NCBI RefSeq assembly: GCF_020687745.1
Contig: NZ_JAJEWK010000012.1
Coordinates: 1 to 64,000, forward strand
Length of the DNA stretch: 64,000 nt
Reading direction: 5' to 3'
Source: Chryseobacterium sp. MFBS3-17
Lineage (GTDB): Bacteria; Bacteroidota; Bacteroidia; Flavobacteriales; Weeksellaceae
Shown here: positions 36,696 through 45,102 of the stretch, one piece after another
How the letters are laid out: every line of letters begins with the position of its first letter
How positions within the stretch are numbered: the stretch's first letter is position 1
Notes under the pieces: model-generated
What the model saw: the letters and a program-made list of their open reading frames with translations, nothing else
Database searches by the model: none
Told to the model about the DNA's origin: nothing
Position numbers and translations under genes: made by a program

Positions 36696-37604
36696 ATGAT
36701 AAATAATTATTATAAACTGAAGTTTTTGCTGATAATGATTTATGAACTTGTTTTTTTGCCTATTCTTATGATTTATGAAGAATATAAAAAAATAGTTAGT
36801 TCCAGAAAGCCCTTGAATGTAACAAAAAGGAGAGAAATAGTTCAGAACAAAAGGATCTTTATAAATATACATGAATGGGGGGGGTATGATTATGAAAGGA
36901 AAAAGGAAATAAAGGGTGTAATTCCGTTTAAGTGCGGACTAAAACATCAACTTGAAAGATTTAAAAATAATCAATGTAAATATGAGAAAGTAATAAATGT
37001 CACTATTTCGGAAATTGAAAAATTTAAATACTTAGACCAAGTGAAAGAGTATGGGTGCAATGTCGAGTCAGTTTCAAACAAAGGAATGGACTTTTCTGGT
37101 TATGAGTATTTTTATAATAACGTTAAATATGAGCCGAATGCTTTCGTTATCTTAACAAATTCTTCTGTACATAAGGAGCAAACAATATTTTTGAATACGT
37201 ATGTCCAGTATATGGAGAGGAATACCGATGTTGCTATATTAGGTGTGTCCTATTGCGCAAAAAGAATGCAAACTCTGGTACGAAACAATTTTACCCCTCA
37301 TCTACAGAGTTTTTTTCTACTCACTACAATAAAAGTGTTGGAAGAGATTGTTGAAGCAAATGGAAATAAATTTCCGGGCTCGGGAATTAATCATAAATTA
37401 TTGCTAATAAGAGAAGGTGAGATAAAGATTTCTAGGATAGCACTAAAACTTGGTTATAATCTTGCAGTTACTCAGCATGATGGTTCAGTTTTCAAATTCG
37501 GTCAGAATTCTGCAACTGATAACGGATGGAAGCGATGGACATTGAAGAAAACTGACGTAAGACTTTTCTTAAAAAAACCCAATTTGATTAATGAAATTAC
37601 GTAA
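36696..37604 (+). CDS. Unrecognised protein, possibly glycosyltransferase-like
   Basis: A 302-residue protein using the ATG at 36696, two bases after the GT2 stop; the frame is open 18 codons further upstream inside that gene. An N-terminal hydrophobic segment (KLKFLLIMIYELVFLPILMI) may anchor it to the membrane. Segments such as FINIHEWGGYDYERKKE, SNKGMDFSGYEYFYNN and FVILTNSSVHKEQ loosely recall Rgp-type rhamnan synthesis proteins, but I could not place it in a family. Context suggests a role in building or modifying the module B glycan. Confidence 0.7.
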   Translation: MINNYYKLKFLLIMIYELVFLPILMIYEEYKKIVSSRKPLNVTKRREIVQNKRIFINIHEWGGYDYERKKEIKGVIPFKCGLKHQLERFKNNQCKYEKVINVTISEIEKFKYLDQVKEYGCNVESVSNKGMDFSGYEYFYNNVKYEPNAFVILTNSSVHKEQTIFLNTYVQYMERNTDVAILGVSYCAKRMQTLVRNNFTPHLQSFFLLTTIKVLEEIVEANGNKFPGSGINHKLLLIREGEIKISRIALKLGYNLAVTQHDGSVFKFGQNSATDNGWKRWTLKKTDVRLFLKKPNLINEIT

Positions 37605-39036
37605 CATCTTATTTATATTATTTTGTATGGCCTCAGTTAACCTTTCTGCGGGCATAATTACGCTTCGGATGTTTGGAGCGGCGGGTGATGGTATCACAGA
37701 TGATGTCGAAGCAATGAAAACTGCTTTAAGATACAGTCAGGTAAATAAAGATACCATCGATGGTGAAAATCTCACTTATTTCGTTTCCGGAAAATCAGAA
37801 ATAACCCTTAATCATTTTCTGTTAAAGAATATAAACTTTGTAACTTCCAAAAAGTATGCTGATCAATTTTCCATGAAGGTAGATAGTGAGGAGGTATATA
37901 TGTTAAATGTAAATTTTGATGGAGGGCGAGGCACTTATAAAACAGATATAGAAAGCTGGAAAGATTTTGCGCAGGAAAGTAATGTTGTAAGTATCTATCC
38001 AGTTCCGGATGATTTATTCTATTTTGTGAGTTTGAAGAAAGAATCAAAAATGTTGTTTGAAGAAATTAATATGAAAAATATTCATGCATCATCCTGCCTT
38101 ACAGTGATAACTTTCGGAACAGTATATTTAAATAACTTATACTTTAAGAACATTAGTAACAAGACGTATCATGTTTATCATTCTGTAGATGAAGGTAAGT
38201 ATCAATATGGAAAAACGATAGTGGGCGAAGTATTCGCAGAAGATATAGGAATTTTTCCGCAAAGAATAAAAGTAAATAATAAAGTGATTAATCATCAGAA
38301 CATTCAAAAAATGCCTCAAGCTTCGTTTAATTTTATTGTTAGCTTTGGAGAGTATTATTTAAAGAAAGCCACAGTGAAAAATTATGGTTCTTCCGGGGTT
38401 ACATCTGATAGGAACACGATTTTTAAATCAGAACTAATAAATATCGAAAATTTCTCGAACAAAACCTTCTCAAATAATCCATCTGCAGCAATGTGGTTTG
38501 AAGGAACCTCGCAAATCACCATGGAGGACGTCATCATTACTATTCGTAATCGTGATTCCCGTGATTTGCTATTTGACAGTTCTGCATTTCATATTTTTGG
38601 TATTAATTCCGTAGCAAATATCAACAATCTTACTATCAGCGGTAATATGCTAAATAAAGGATTGCGGGGTTCATTTATTGGTAAGAACAACATAAGATTT
38701 AATAATATTGTAATCTCAGGCAATTACAAGCAGGCAGTGGCCATGTTTGCGATGATGCCATTGTCCAAGATTGAAACCAAATTGTCTTTCGGGAAGGCTA
38801 CAATTAATGGGGGGACTGTTGAATTTTACGGAGTAAAAGAAGTGGAAATAGATGATTTGATAGGAGTTACGGGAAAAGAACAGATTAATTTCAAACTTCC
38901 TGATAGTTCTATAACAAAAGAAAAGTACCGTATCAGTCGTTCCAATGTAAAAAATATATTTAAGAATGATGTAATAGAAAATATTGAAATATTTGATGTG
39001 AATCTAAAGGAAATTCAAACAAAAAAATTAAATTAA
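37591..39036 (+). CDS. Secreted right-handed beta-helix protein, pectate-lyase-like (module B)
   Basis: A 481-residue protein with signal peptide (ILFILFCMASVNLSAG, cleavage near 20). The mature protein opens ITLRMFGAAGDGITDDVEAMKTAL, the standard Pectate_lyase_3 / GH28-like N-terminal motif. Many Asn/Ile-rich strands follow. Probable roles are a periplasmic lyase or a modifying enzyme for the glycan. It overlaps the preceding gene by 14 bases. Compare the shorter beta-helix protein in module A at 12217. Catalytic residues not assigned. Confidence 0.8.
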   Translation: MKLRNILFILFCMASVNLSAGIITLRMFGAAGDGITDDVEAMKTALRYSQVNKDTIDGENLTYFVSGKSEITLNHFLLKNINFVTSKKYADQFSMKVDSEEVYMLNVNFDGGRGTYKTDIESWKDFAQESNVVSIYPVPDDLFYFVSLKKESKMLFEEINMKNIHASSCLTVITFGTVYLNNLYFKNISNKTYHVYHSVDEGKYQYGKTIVGEVFAEDIGIFPQRIKVNNKVINHQNIQKMPQASFNFIVSFGEYYLKKATVKNYGSSGVTSDRNTIFKSELINIENFSNKTFSNNPSAAMWFEGTSQITMEDVIITIRNRDSRDLLFDSSAFHIFGINSVANINNLTISGNMLNKGLRGSFIGKNNIRFNNIVISGNYKQAVAMFAMMPLSKIETKLSFGKATINGGTVEFYGVKEVEIDDLIGVTGKEQINFKLPDSSITKEKYRISRSNVKNIFKNDVIENIEIFDVNLKEIQTKKLN

Positions 39037-39041
39037 TTATC

Positions 39042-39857
39042 ATGATTTCCGCAAGTATTGTTCTGTATAAAAATAATATAGAAATCCTGAACGACACTAT
39101 AAAAAGTATTGAAAAAAGCATAAATGCAAATGATATCTATATATTCTTAATTGATAATTCTCCAACAGATAGGTTAAAAGAAATTAATCTCCATAATAAA
39201 ATGGATTATTTTCATAATCCTAGCAATCCCGGATTTGGTTCAGGGCACAATATCGCAATTAGAAGATCCATGGAACTGGATTGTCAGTATCATTTCGTAA
39301 TAAACCCAGATGTATGTTTTAATAGTAATGTGATCAAACAAATGATAAGGTATATGGAAGAACATCACGATGTAGGTATGCTGATGCCTAAAATTGTTAA
39401 TAATGATGGATCTGTGCAGAACCTGCCAAAATTGTTGCCGTCGCCGTATGCTCTGCTTATGCGAAAATTGCGCAGGCCAGCCTTTCTATATAACAATTTT
39501 ATAAGAAATTATGAATTAAGATTTGTGCCGCAGCAAACTACTTATAATGCTCCTGTACTGTCAGGTTGTTTTACTTTGTTGAGAAACAGCGCATTAAAGG
39601 AGGTTGGATTTTACGATGAACGATTTTTCATGTATTTTGAAGATTGGGATTTGTCCAGAAGAATGCACATGAAATATAAAACCATCTATTATCCACTTGT
39701 TTCTGTGATACATGGATATGAATCTGGAGCGAATAAGAATAAAAGATTATTTGTTATTTTTGTGAAATCTGCAATCGCATATTTCAATAAATGGGGTTGG
39801 ATTTGTGACCAAGGTAGAAGGAGGATTAATCGAAAAACACTTAACCAATTCTCGTGA
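39042..39857 (+). CDS. Glycosyltransferase family 2 (WbbL-like)
   Basis: A 271-residue GT-A enzyme. Motifs are ISASIVLYKNNIEILNDTIKS, FLIDNSPTDRL, NPGFGSGHNIAIR, and FVINPDVCFN, then GFYDERFFMYFEDWDLSRRM. These fit WbbL/RfbF-type rhamnosyltransferases. It overlaps the GTG start of the next gene by four bases. Base composition returns to normal right after this gene. Confidence 0.87.
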   Translation: MISASIVLYKNNIEILNDTIKSIEKSINANDIYIFLIDNSPTDRLKEINLHNKMDYFHNPSNPGFGSGHNIAIRRSMELDCQYHFVINPDVCFNSNVIKQMIRYMEEHHDVGMLMPKIVNNDGSVQNLPKLLPSPYALLMRKLRRPAFLYNNFIRNYELRFVPQQTTYNAPVLSGCFTLLRNSALKEVGFYDERFFMYFEDWDLSRRMHMKYKTIYYPLVSVIHGYESGANKNKRLFVIFVKSAIAYFNKWGWICDQGRRRINRKTLNQFS

Positions 39858-40753
39858 ACATCACCATCACCGGAATATCAGGTTTTGTAGGAAGCAATCT
39901 GGCCGAATATCTCTCGGGCAGAGGCATGCAGGTGCACGGTGTTTCCATGAGAGATCAGTTGTGGAAAAACGGACTGAATGGTGAAAGTGATGCCATTATT
40001 CACCTCGCAGGTAAAGCACATGATACCCAGCACACAGCAGATGAGGCAGACTATTTCCGGGTAAACAGAGATCTGACCATAGAACTTTTTGATTGGTTTC
40101 TGAGTTCCAATGTGCGGGAATTTTACTATTTCAGTTCCGTAAAAGCTGCTGCAGATCAGGTAACTGGTGCATTAACCGAAGATGTTATTCCTAATCCGCA
40201 AACTCCATATGGAAAATCGAAACTGGCTGCCGAGCAATATCTACTTAGTAAGGACTTGCCCGCAGGTAAAAGATTATTCATCATCCGCCCATGTATGATT
40301 CACGGACCGGGAAACAAGGGAAATCTGAACCTGCTTTTTCAGGTAGTGAAAAAGGGACTTCCCTGGCCACTGGCCGCCTTTGATAACCGAAGATCATTTT
40401 TAAGCATCGGAAACCTCAATGCCCTGCTGGAGCAAATGCTGACCCGTGGCGTCCCCTCCGGAGTTTATCATTTTGCCGATGACCAGACTATTTCCACCAA
40501 TACCGTCATACAAATCATAGGGCGTATTACAGAAAGACCCATAAAACTTTGGAAAATCCCCCGAAAACTTATATCTTTCGCTGCCAAAACCGGAGATGTT
40601 TTTGGGTTGCCTCTGAACACTGAAAGATTACAGAAACTGACAGAAAATTATGTGGTTAGTAATCAGAAAATCAAGGATTTGCTGGAAATTGAGCAGCTCC
40701 CTTTATCAGCAGAAGAAGGTTTAGAGATTACCATAAAAAGTTTTAAAAGTTAA
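39854..40753 (+). CDS. NAD-dependent epimerase/reductase, WbpV/WreQ-like
   Basis: A 299-residue SDR protein starting at GTG (39854). The Rossmann motif TGISGFVGSNLAEYL is near 5-19, the catalytic region YFSSVKAAAD near 95 and the YGKSKLAAEQ pair near 115. Members of this group (WbpV, WreQ) reduce UDP-4-keto-6-deoxy-GlcNAc to UDP-QuiNAc or similar. They typically sit next to a WbpL-type initiating transferase, as here. The keto substrate would come from the PglF-like dehydratase at 23642. Confidence 0.85.
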   Translation: MNITITGISGFVGSNLAEYLSGRGMQVHGVSMRDQLWKNGLNGESDAIIHLAGKAHDTQHTADEADYFRVNRDLTIELFDWFLSSNVREFYYFSSVKAAADQVTGALTEDVIPNPQTPYGKSKLAAEQYLLSKDLPAGKRLFIIRPCMIHGPGNKGNLNLLFQVVKKGLPWPLAAFDNRRSFLSIGNLNALLEQMLTRGVPSGVYHFADDQTISTNTVIQIIGRITERPIKLWKIPRKLISFAAKTGDVFGLPLNTERLQKLTENYVVSNQKIKDLLEIEQLPLSAEEGLEITIKSFKS

Positions 40754-41745
40754 TGGAATATAGTATAGTTACAGTTTTATTACTCATTTTTTCCTTTATA
40801 TATTTCCGAATCGCCGGCCATTATAATATTACGGATGCCCCAAACCAAAGAAGTGCACATTCGGTAGTTACAGTGCGTGGCGGTGGGGTATTGTACCCGT
40901 TTGCCTATATTCTTTTCATCTTGTATGAACTGTGGTTCGGCACCGCACTCATTCAGAATTATCTGATCCTGGGCACCGGGATGATGATGCTGTGCACCGT
41001 GAGTTTTATGGATGATGTGAAACAACTTTCTTCAAAAATAAGACTCGTTTTCCAGTTTCTCTCTGTCATTCCCCTCTTGTATTTCCTGGGCGTTTTCCAG
41101 GTCATATCTCTCTGGTGGCTCCCCGTAGTGCTGATTCTGATCATCGGTATCCTCAACGCCTTTAATTTTATGGATGGAATCAACGGGATTTCCGGCTTAT
41201 ACAGCCTGGTAACCCTGGGGACTCTTTTGTACATCAATCAGTATGTCGTTTCATTTGCAGATACAGATTTTATTGTTTATCCTGCCCTGGCCAGTATCGT
41301 TTTTCTCTTCTTTAATTTCAGAAAGAAAGCCAAATGCTTTATGGGAGACGTGGGCAGTATGGGAATCGCATTCTGGATTGTAGTGCTCATCGGACTGCTG
41401 ATGATGAAAACCGGCGAATTGAAATGGATCTTACTCCTCACCGTCTATGGCGTAGAAACGGTAGTCACCATCATGGAGCGGATCCGGCTGAGAGAGAATA
41501 TTATGGAAGCGCACTGCAAGCACTTGTATCAGTTGCTGGTCAATAAATTTCATATGCCGCATCTGTCTGTAAGTACGCTGTATGCCGGTCTGCAACTGGT
41601 AATCAGTATCCTGATTATTCAGGTGCAAATCTCAGACTACCTGCTCATTCCTGCAGTCATCATCACGGCGGCTGCTCTGTATGTCTTGTTGAAGTATAAC
41701 TTAAAAAAAAGGATTGCCAATGACCATCTCAGAAACTCCGCTTAA
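40753..41745 (+). CDS. WbpL/WecA-like UDP-HexNAc-1-phosphate transferase
   Basis: A 330-residue polytopic phosphoglycosyl transferase with about eleven membrane helices. Family landmarks are the early RSAHSVVTVRGGGVLYPF segment, MDDVKQLSSKIRL (aspartates in the Mg site), LNAFNFMDGINGISGLYS, and FMGDVGSMGIAF. It would put a HexNAc-1-phosphate such as QuiNAc or FucNAc on undecaprenyl phosphate to start module B chains. Its 3' end overlaps rmlC by about 25 bases. Confidence 0.9.
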   Translation: MEYSIVTVLLLIFSFIYFRIAGHYNITDAPNQRSAHSVVTVRGGGVLYPFAYILFILYELWFGTALIQNYLILGTGMMMLCTVSFMDDVKQLSSKIRLVFQFLSVIPLLYFLGVFQVISLWWLPVVLILIIGILNAFNFMDGINGISGLYSLVTLGTLLYINQYVVSFADTDFIVYPALASIVFLFFNFRKKAKCFMGDVGSMGIAFWIVVLIGLLMMKTGELKWILLLTVYGVETVVTIMERIRLRENIMEAHCKHLYQLLVNKFHMPHLSVSTLYAGLQLVISILIIQVQISDYLLIPAVIITAAALYVLLKYNLKKRIANDHLRNSA

Positions 41746-42265
41746 AGATTGTTATATTATAGATCCTGTACTCTTTGAGGACGAGAGGGGCTATTTCTTC
41801 GAAAAGTTTAATGAAAGAAAATTTGAAGAACTTACCGGCATGAACGGGCATTTCGTGCAGGATAATATCTCGAAATCTTCTTACGGCGTCCTCCGTGGCC
41901 TGCACCTGCAAAAAGGAGCACATGCACAGGCCAAGCTGGTTTCATGCCTGGAGGGCCGGGTGTACGATGTGGCGGTGGACCTGCGCAGAGAGTCGCCTAC
42001 CTTCGGTCAATGGTTCGGAGTAGAGCTTACCGCTGAAAACAAAAGACAGTTCTATGTGCCCCGTGGATTCGGACACGGATTCTCCGTGCTCTCAGAAACG
42101 GCTGTTTTTGCCTATAAATGTGATAATTTTTATAATAAAGAATCAGAAGGGGGCGTTTTGTGGAACGATCCCGAACTCAACATCAACTGGCAACTCCCCG
42201 CCGAAGATGTTATCCTTTCAGAGAAAGATAAAGTACAGCCTACTTTTGCCAGCGGCAATTTCTGA
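41720..42265 (+). CDS. rmlC: dTDP-4-dehydrorhamnose 3,5-epimerase
   Basis: A 181-residue cupin enzyme of dTDP-L-rhamnose synthesis. The ATG at 41720 is preferred to the TTG six bases upstream. Clear RmlC motifs are VFEDERGYFFEKFNERKFEE-type N-terminus, FVQDNISKSSYGVLRGLHLQ with the catalytic His, KLVSCLEGRVYDVAVDLR, and FYVPRGFGHGFSVLSE. RmlA, RmlB and RmlD are absent from the window and must be elsewhere. It is the last gene of the polysaccharide locus. Confidence 0.92.
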   Translation: MTISETPLKDCYIIDPVLFEDERGYFFEKFNERKFEELTGMNGHFVQDNISKSSYGVLRGLHLQKGAHAQAKLVSCLEGRVYDVAVDLRRESPTFGQWFGVELTAENKRQFYVPRGFGHGFSVLSETAVFAYKCDNFYNKESEGGVLWNDPELNINWQLPAEDVILSEKDKVQPTFASGNF

Positions 42266-42450
42266 TCAGTTGGCCATCTGCATTCCAGACGGCAATTTTT
42301 CATCAGTCTATCAAATGTTATCACGGTTGCACAGGCGTCCGGAAGAATAAATCTGCATATTTTAGAGCCGCGAAATATCCCGGATTTGCTACATCAGAAA
42401 ATCCCTTTTTTATTCCTAAATTTGCACCCGCAAACAGACATTCAACTTTC

Positions 42451-43752
42451 ATGAGAACAAAATCAACCGGCCGGAAAAAAATCAACATTGTAACACTTGG
42501 ATGTTCCAAAAATGTATACGATTCAGAAGTCCTGATGGGGCAGCTGCAGGCCAATGGTAAGGAGGTGGTGCATGAGGACCGCGGCGATATTGTGGTCATC
42601 AATACCTGCGGATTTATAGACAATGCCAAGGAAGAATCCATCAATACCATTCTGGATTTTGTGGAAGCCAAAAACCGGGGAGAAGTAGAACAGGTTTTCG
42701 TTACCGGATGCCTTTCTGAAAGATATAAACCGGATCTGGTACGTGAAATTCCCGATGTGGATCAGTATTTCGGTACCCGGGATCTCCCGCTGCTGCTGAA
42801 ACATCTGGGCGCAGATTATAAACATGAATTGGTAGGGGAGCGGCTTACCACCACCCCCAGACATTATGCATACCTGAAAATTGCCGAGGGCTGTGACCGT
42901 CCGTGCGCTTTCTGTGCCATTCCGCTCATGCGCGGTAAAAATATTTCTACCCCAATAGAAGATCTGGTGACAGAAGCGGAAAAGCTGGCCGCAAAAGGCG
43001 TGAAAGAGTTAATCCTGATTGCTCAGGATCTGACGTATTACGGTCTGGATTTGTACAAAAAAAGGGCGTTAGGAGATTTACTGCTTCGCCTGGTAAAAGT
43101 GGAAGGCATTGAGTGGATCCGCTTGCATTACGCATTTCCTACAGGTTTTCCGGAGGACGTGCTGGAGATTATTAAAAACGAACCCAAAGTCTGCAATTAT
43201 ATAGACATCCCCCTGCAGCATATCAATTCCGATATTCTGAAAGCCATGAAACGGGGAACTACACACGGAAAAACCAATGCTTTGCTGGATAAATTCCGGG
43301 AGAAAGTGCCGGATATGGCCATCAGAACGACCCTGATTGTTGGTTTTCCGGGAGAAACTGAGGAGCGTTTTCAGGAACTGAAAGAGTGGGTTCGTACCCA
43401 GCGTTTTGACAGACTGGGATGCTTTACCTATTCTCACGAAGAAAACACCTCTGCCTATGCGCTGGAAGATGATGTGCCGCAGGAGGTAAAAGAAGCCCGG
43501 GTAGAGGAAATTATGGAACTGCAGTCACAGATTTCCTGGGAGAAAAATCAGGAAAGAATCGGCAAAGTGTACCGCTGTATCTTTGACCGCAAAGAAGGCA
43601 ACTATTTTGTAGGCAGAACAGAATTTGATTCGCCCGATGTAGATAATACCGTGCTGGTGGAAGCCACAGATGTGTATCTGTCCATCGGTGAATTTGCAGA
43701 CATCAGAATTACCGCCGCCGAAGAATTTGACCTGTATGGAGAACTGGTGTAG
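42451..43752 (+). CDS. rimO: Ribosomal protein S12 methylthiotransferase RimO
   Basis: A 433-residue radical-SAM methylthiotransferase acting on an aspartate of ribosomal protein S12. The N-terminal MTTase domain has INIVTLGCSKNVYDSEVL, with cluster cysteines in NTCGF and TGCLSE. The radical-SAM motif is CDRPCAFCAIP (CxxxCxxC). A C-terminal TRAM domain follows. The length is normal for the family. It marks the return to core genome. A terminator follows at 43797. Confidence 0.95.
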   Translation: MRTKSTGRKKINIVTLGCSKNVYDSEVLMGQLQANGKEVVHEDRGDIVVINTCGFIDNAKEESINTILDFVEAKNRGEVEQVFVTGCLSERYKPDLVREIPDVDQYFGTRDLPLLLKHLGADYKHELVGERLTTTPRHYAYLKIAEGCDRPCAFCAIPLMRGKNISTPIEDLVTEAEKLAAKGVKELILIAQDLTYYGLDLYKKRALGDLLLRLVKVEGIEWIRLHYAFPTGFPEDVLEIIKNEPKVCNYIDIPLQHINSDILKAMKRGTTHGKTNALLDKFREKVPDMAIRTTLIVGFPGETEERFQELKEWVRTQRFDRLGCFTYSHEENTSAYALEDDVPQEVKEARVEEIMELQSQISWEKNQERIGKVYRCIFDRKEGNYFVGRTEFDSPDVDNTVLVEATDVYLSIGEFADIRITAAEEFDLYGELV

Positions 43753-43796
43753 CAAATCATCAGAATTCTGCACTTGTTTTTATCAATAATTGAAAG

Positions 43797-43829
43797 AGGC
43801 TTTTGGGGTTTAAAAAAGCCTTTTCTTTT
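43797..43829 (+). terminator. Terminator after rimO
   Basis: Stem AGGCTTTT (43797-43804) with AAAAGCCT (43814-43821), followed by TTTCTTTTT. Confidence 0.85.
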
Positions 43830-43891
43830 TGGCTAATCCCTGATGGTGAGGGTTTTAGCAGGGGTACAGCAGAAGGTACTATGTAAAACTT

Positions 43892-44017
43892 CGTTAATTA
43901 TGTTAACATTCATCGTTAAAAATTAACATTTTTTAACAAACTTTCTAAAAGCCCTATTTTGAGCGGGTTTGCGATGGTGTTAACATAAAATTAACGTTTT
44001 GTTAAGAAATATTAACG
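43892..44017. promoter_or_regulatory. Cluster of GTTAA/TTAAC motifs upstream of the RlpA-like gene
   Basis: About nine GTTAA or TTAAC pentamers lie within some 125 bases, at roughly 43892, 43902, 43915, 43923, 43932, 43981, 43992, 44002 and 44013. Several are complete or near-complete palindromes (GTTAAC). They precede the promoter at 44048 and there is no gene between 43753 and 44085. They may be binding sites, or just A+T-rich sequence. Confidence 0.45.
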
Positions 44018-44024
44018 GTTGGGT

Positions 44025-44055
44025 TGTGGCTCTGTACAGATTCGGTTTACCTTTG
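44025..44055 (+). promoter_or_regulatory. Promoter (TTG ... TACCTTTG)
   Basis: A -33-like TTG at 44025-44027 and the -7 box TACCTTTG at 44048-44055, 20 bases apart, as expected for Bacteroidota. The ATG used for the next gene is 31 bases further on. Confidence 0.65.
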
Positions 44056-44085
44056 CCCCGTCAAAAACCAATAAAATTATTCAAC

Positions 44086-44469
44086 ATGATGAAAAGATTT
44101 GTTCTCGTAATCATAATGATGATTTCAGCTCTTGGTCTCAGTTCTTTTAAGAACACCAGTACCAATGATAACGATGAGGTGAAAACAAGTTATGCGTCGT
44201 ATTACCACGACAAGTTTAATGGAAGAAAAACCGCAAGCGGAGAAGTGTTCAGCAATTCGAAACTTACCGCAGCACACAGAACTCTTCCTTTTGGAACTAA
44301 GGTGAAAGTAACCAACCTTAGAAACGGTGAAAGTGTAGTGGTTACCATTAACGACAGAGGTCCTTTCCATGCATCCCGCGCCCTGGATTTATCCAAAGCA
44401 GCGTTTGATGAGATTGGTAGTCTGCACAGAGGCACCATGCCTGTAGAGTACCAGATTGTAGAAGGATAA
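44086..44469 (+). CDS. RlpA-like septal ring / lytic transglycosylase-family protein
   Basis: A 127-residue protein with a signal peptide (RFVLVIIMMISALGLSSF) and one double-psi beta-barrel domain: YASYYHDKFNGRKTASGEVF, TAAHRTLPFGTKVKVTN, and VTINDRGPFHASRALDLSKAA with the conserved Asp residues of RlpA. It lacks an SPOR domain, as is common in Bacteroidota. Longer readings upstream lie before the promoter and are rejected. It is probably a periplasmic peptidoglycan-related protein. Confidence 0.88.
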   Translation: MMKRFVLVIIMMISALGLSSFKNTSTNDNDEVKTSYASYYHDKFNGRKTASGEVFSNSKLTAAHRTLPFGTKVKVTNLRNGESVVVTINDRGPFHASRALDLSKAAFDEIGSLHRGTMPVEYQIVEG

Positions 44470-44490
44470 GAGTTTACAATTAAAATTCAG

Positions 44491-44522
44491 AATGCCGGTC
44501 CATGTGGGCCGGCATTTTTTAT
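44491..44522. terminator. Strong hairpin terminator between convergent genes
   Basis: Stem AATGCCGGTCC (44491-44501) with GGGCCGGCATT near 44506-44516, followed by T residues on the + strand. It ends the RlpA-like gene and may serve the convergent gene at 44555 too. Confidence 0.85.
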
Positions 44523-44554
44523 GAATATAAATAGTGTCTGTACTGGCGCAGAAA

Positions 44555-45097
44555 TCAGGAATTAAAGTTCATCAGTGCCTCGTAAAATTCTTCTTCCATT
44601 AATCCTGCCTGCTGACAAAGCAGACGCAGGCCTTCCAGATTCTCCGCTACTGCAGGGTCCTGAAAAGGGATAGGTACGCTCCCGATTTCCGTATGAAGGG
44701 TCAGTGTATTGCCGTTTACCTCAAAATCAGGTCTGTCATAAGGGATTTTCCGGAAAAAATTGGTAATTCCTTCCATGTGCTCCAGCACCGTGCTGTCCTT
44801 CTCGGGAAAAATCAAAACACCGCCTCCCACAATGCTGCTGAGCAGTAAAGTGCTTTCCGGACTTAATGCCGACGAATGGAGTACGATATTGGGTTGAAAT
44901 AAGGCGCCTTCTTCCATTTGCCGCGTGCTGAACATAGCGAAATCTTCTGGTGTTTCCTCAGACTCCTCACTGGATACTACGGTGGTGGCTTTTCCGTGAA
45001 AGGTTAAAATATGGAGAAAAAGTTCCTGCAGGGCAGGGTCTGTAAGTAATATCCGGGTAGAATTGCGGTAGTGCTGATGCAGATAAGGGACTGTCAC
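44555..45097 (-). CDS. Conserved hypothetical protein
   Basis: A 180-residue soluble-looking protein that I do not recognise. It has no signal peptide, membrane helix or clear catalytic motif. The sequence is acidic with segments such as PDFEVNGNTLTLHTEIGSVPIPF and a C-terminal helix (EGLRLLCQQAGLMEEEFYEALM). It starts five bases after the stop of the lipoprotein gene at 45103, so it probably shares its operon. Confidence 0.7.
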   Translation of the reverse strand: MTVPYLHQHYRNSTRILLTDPALQELFLHILTFHGKATTVVSSEESEETPEDFAMFSTRQMEEGALFQPNIVLHSSALSPESTLLLSSIVGGGVLIFPEKDSTVLEHMEGITNFFRKIPYDRPDFEVNGNTLTLHTEIGSVPIPFQDPAVAENLEGLRLLCQQAGLMEEEFYEALMNFNS

Positions 45098-45102
45098 GAT
45101 GT

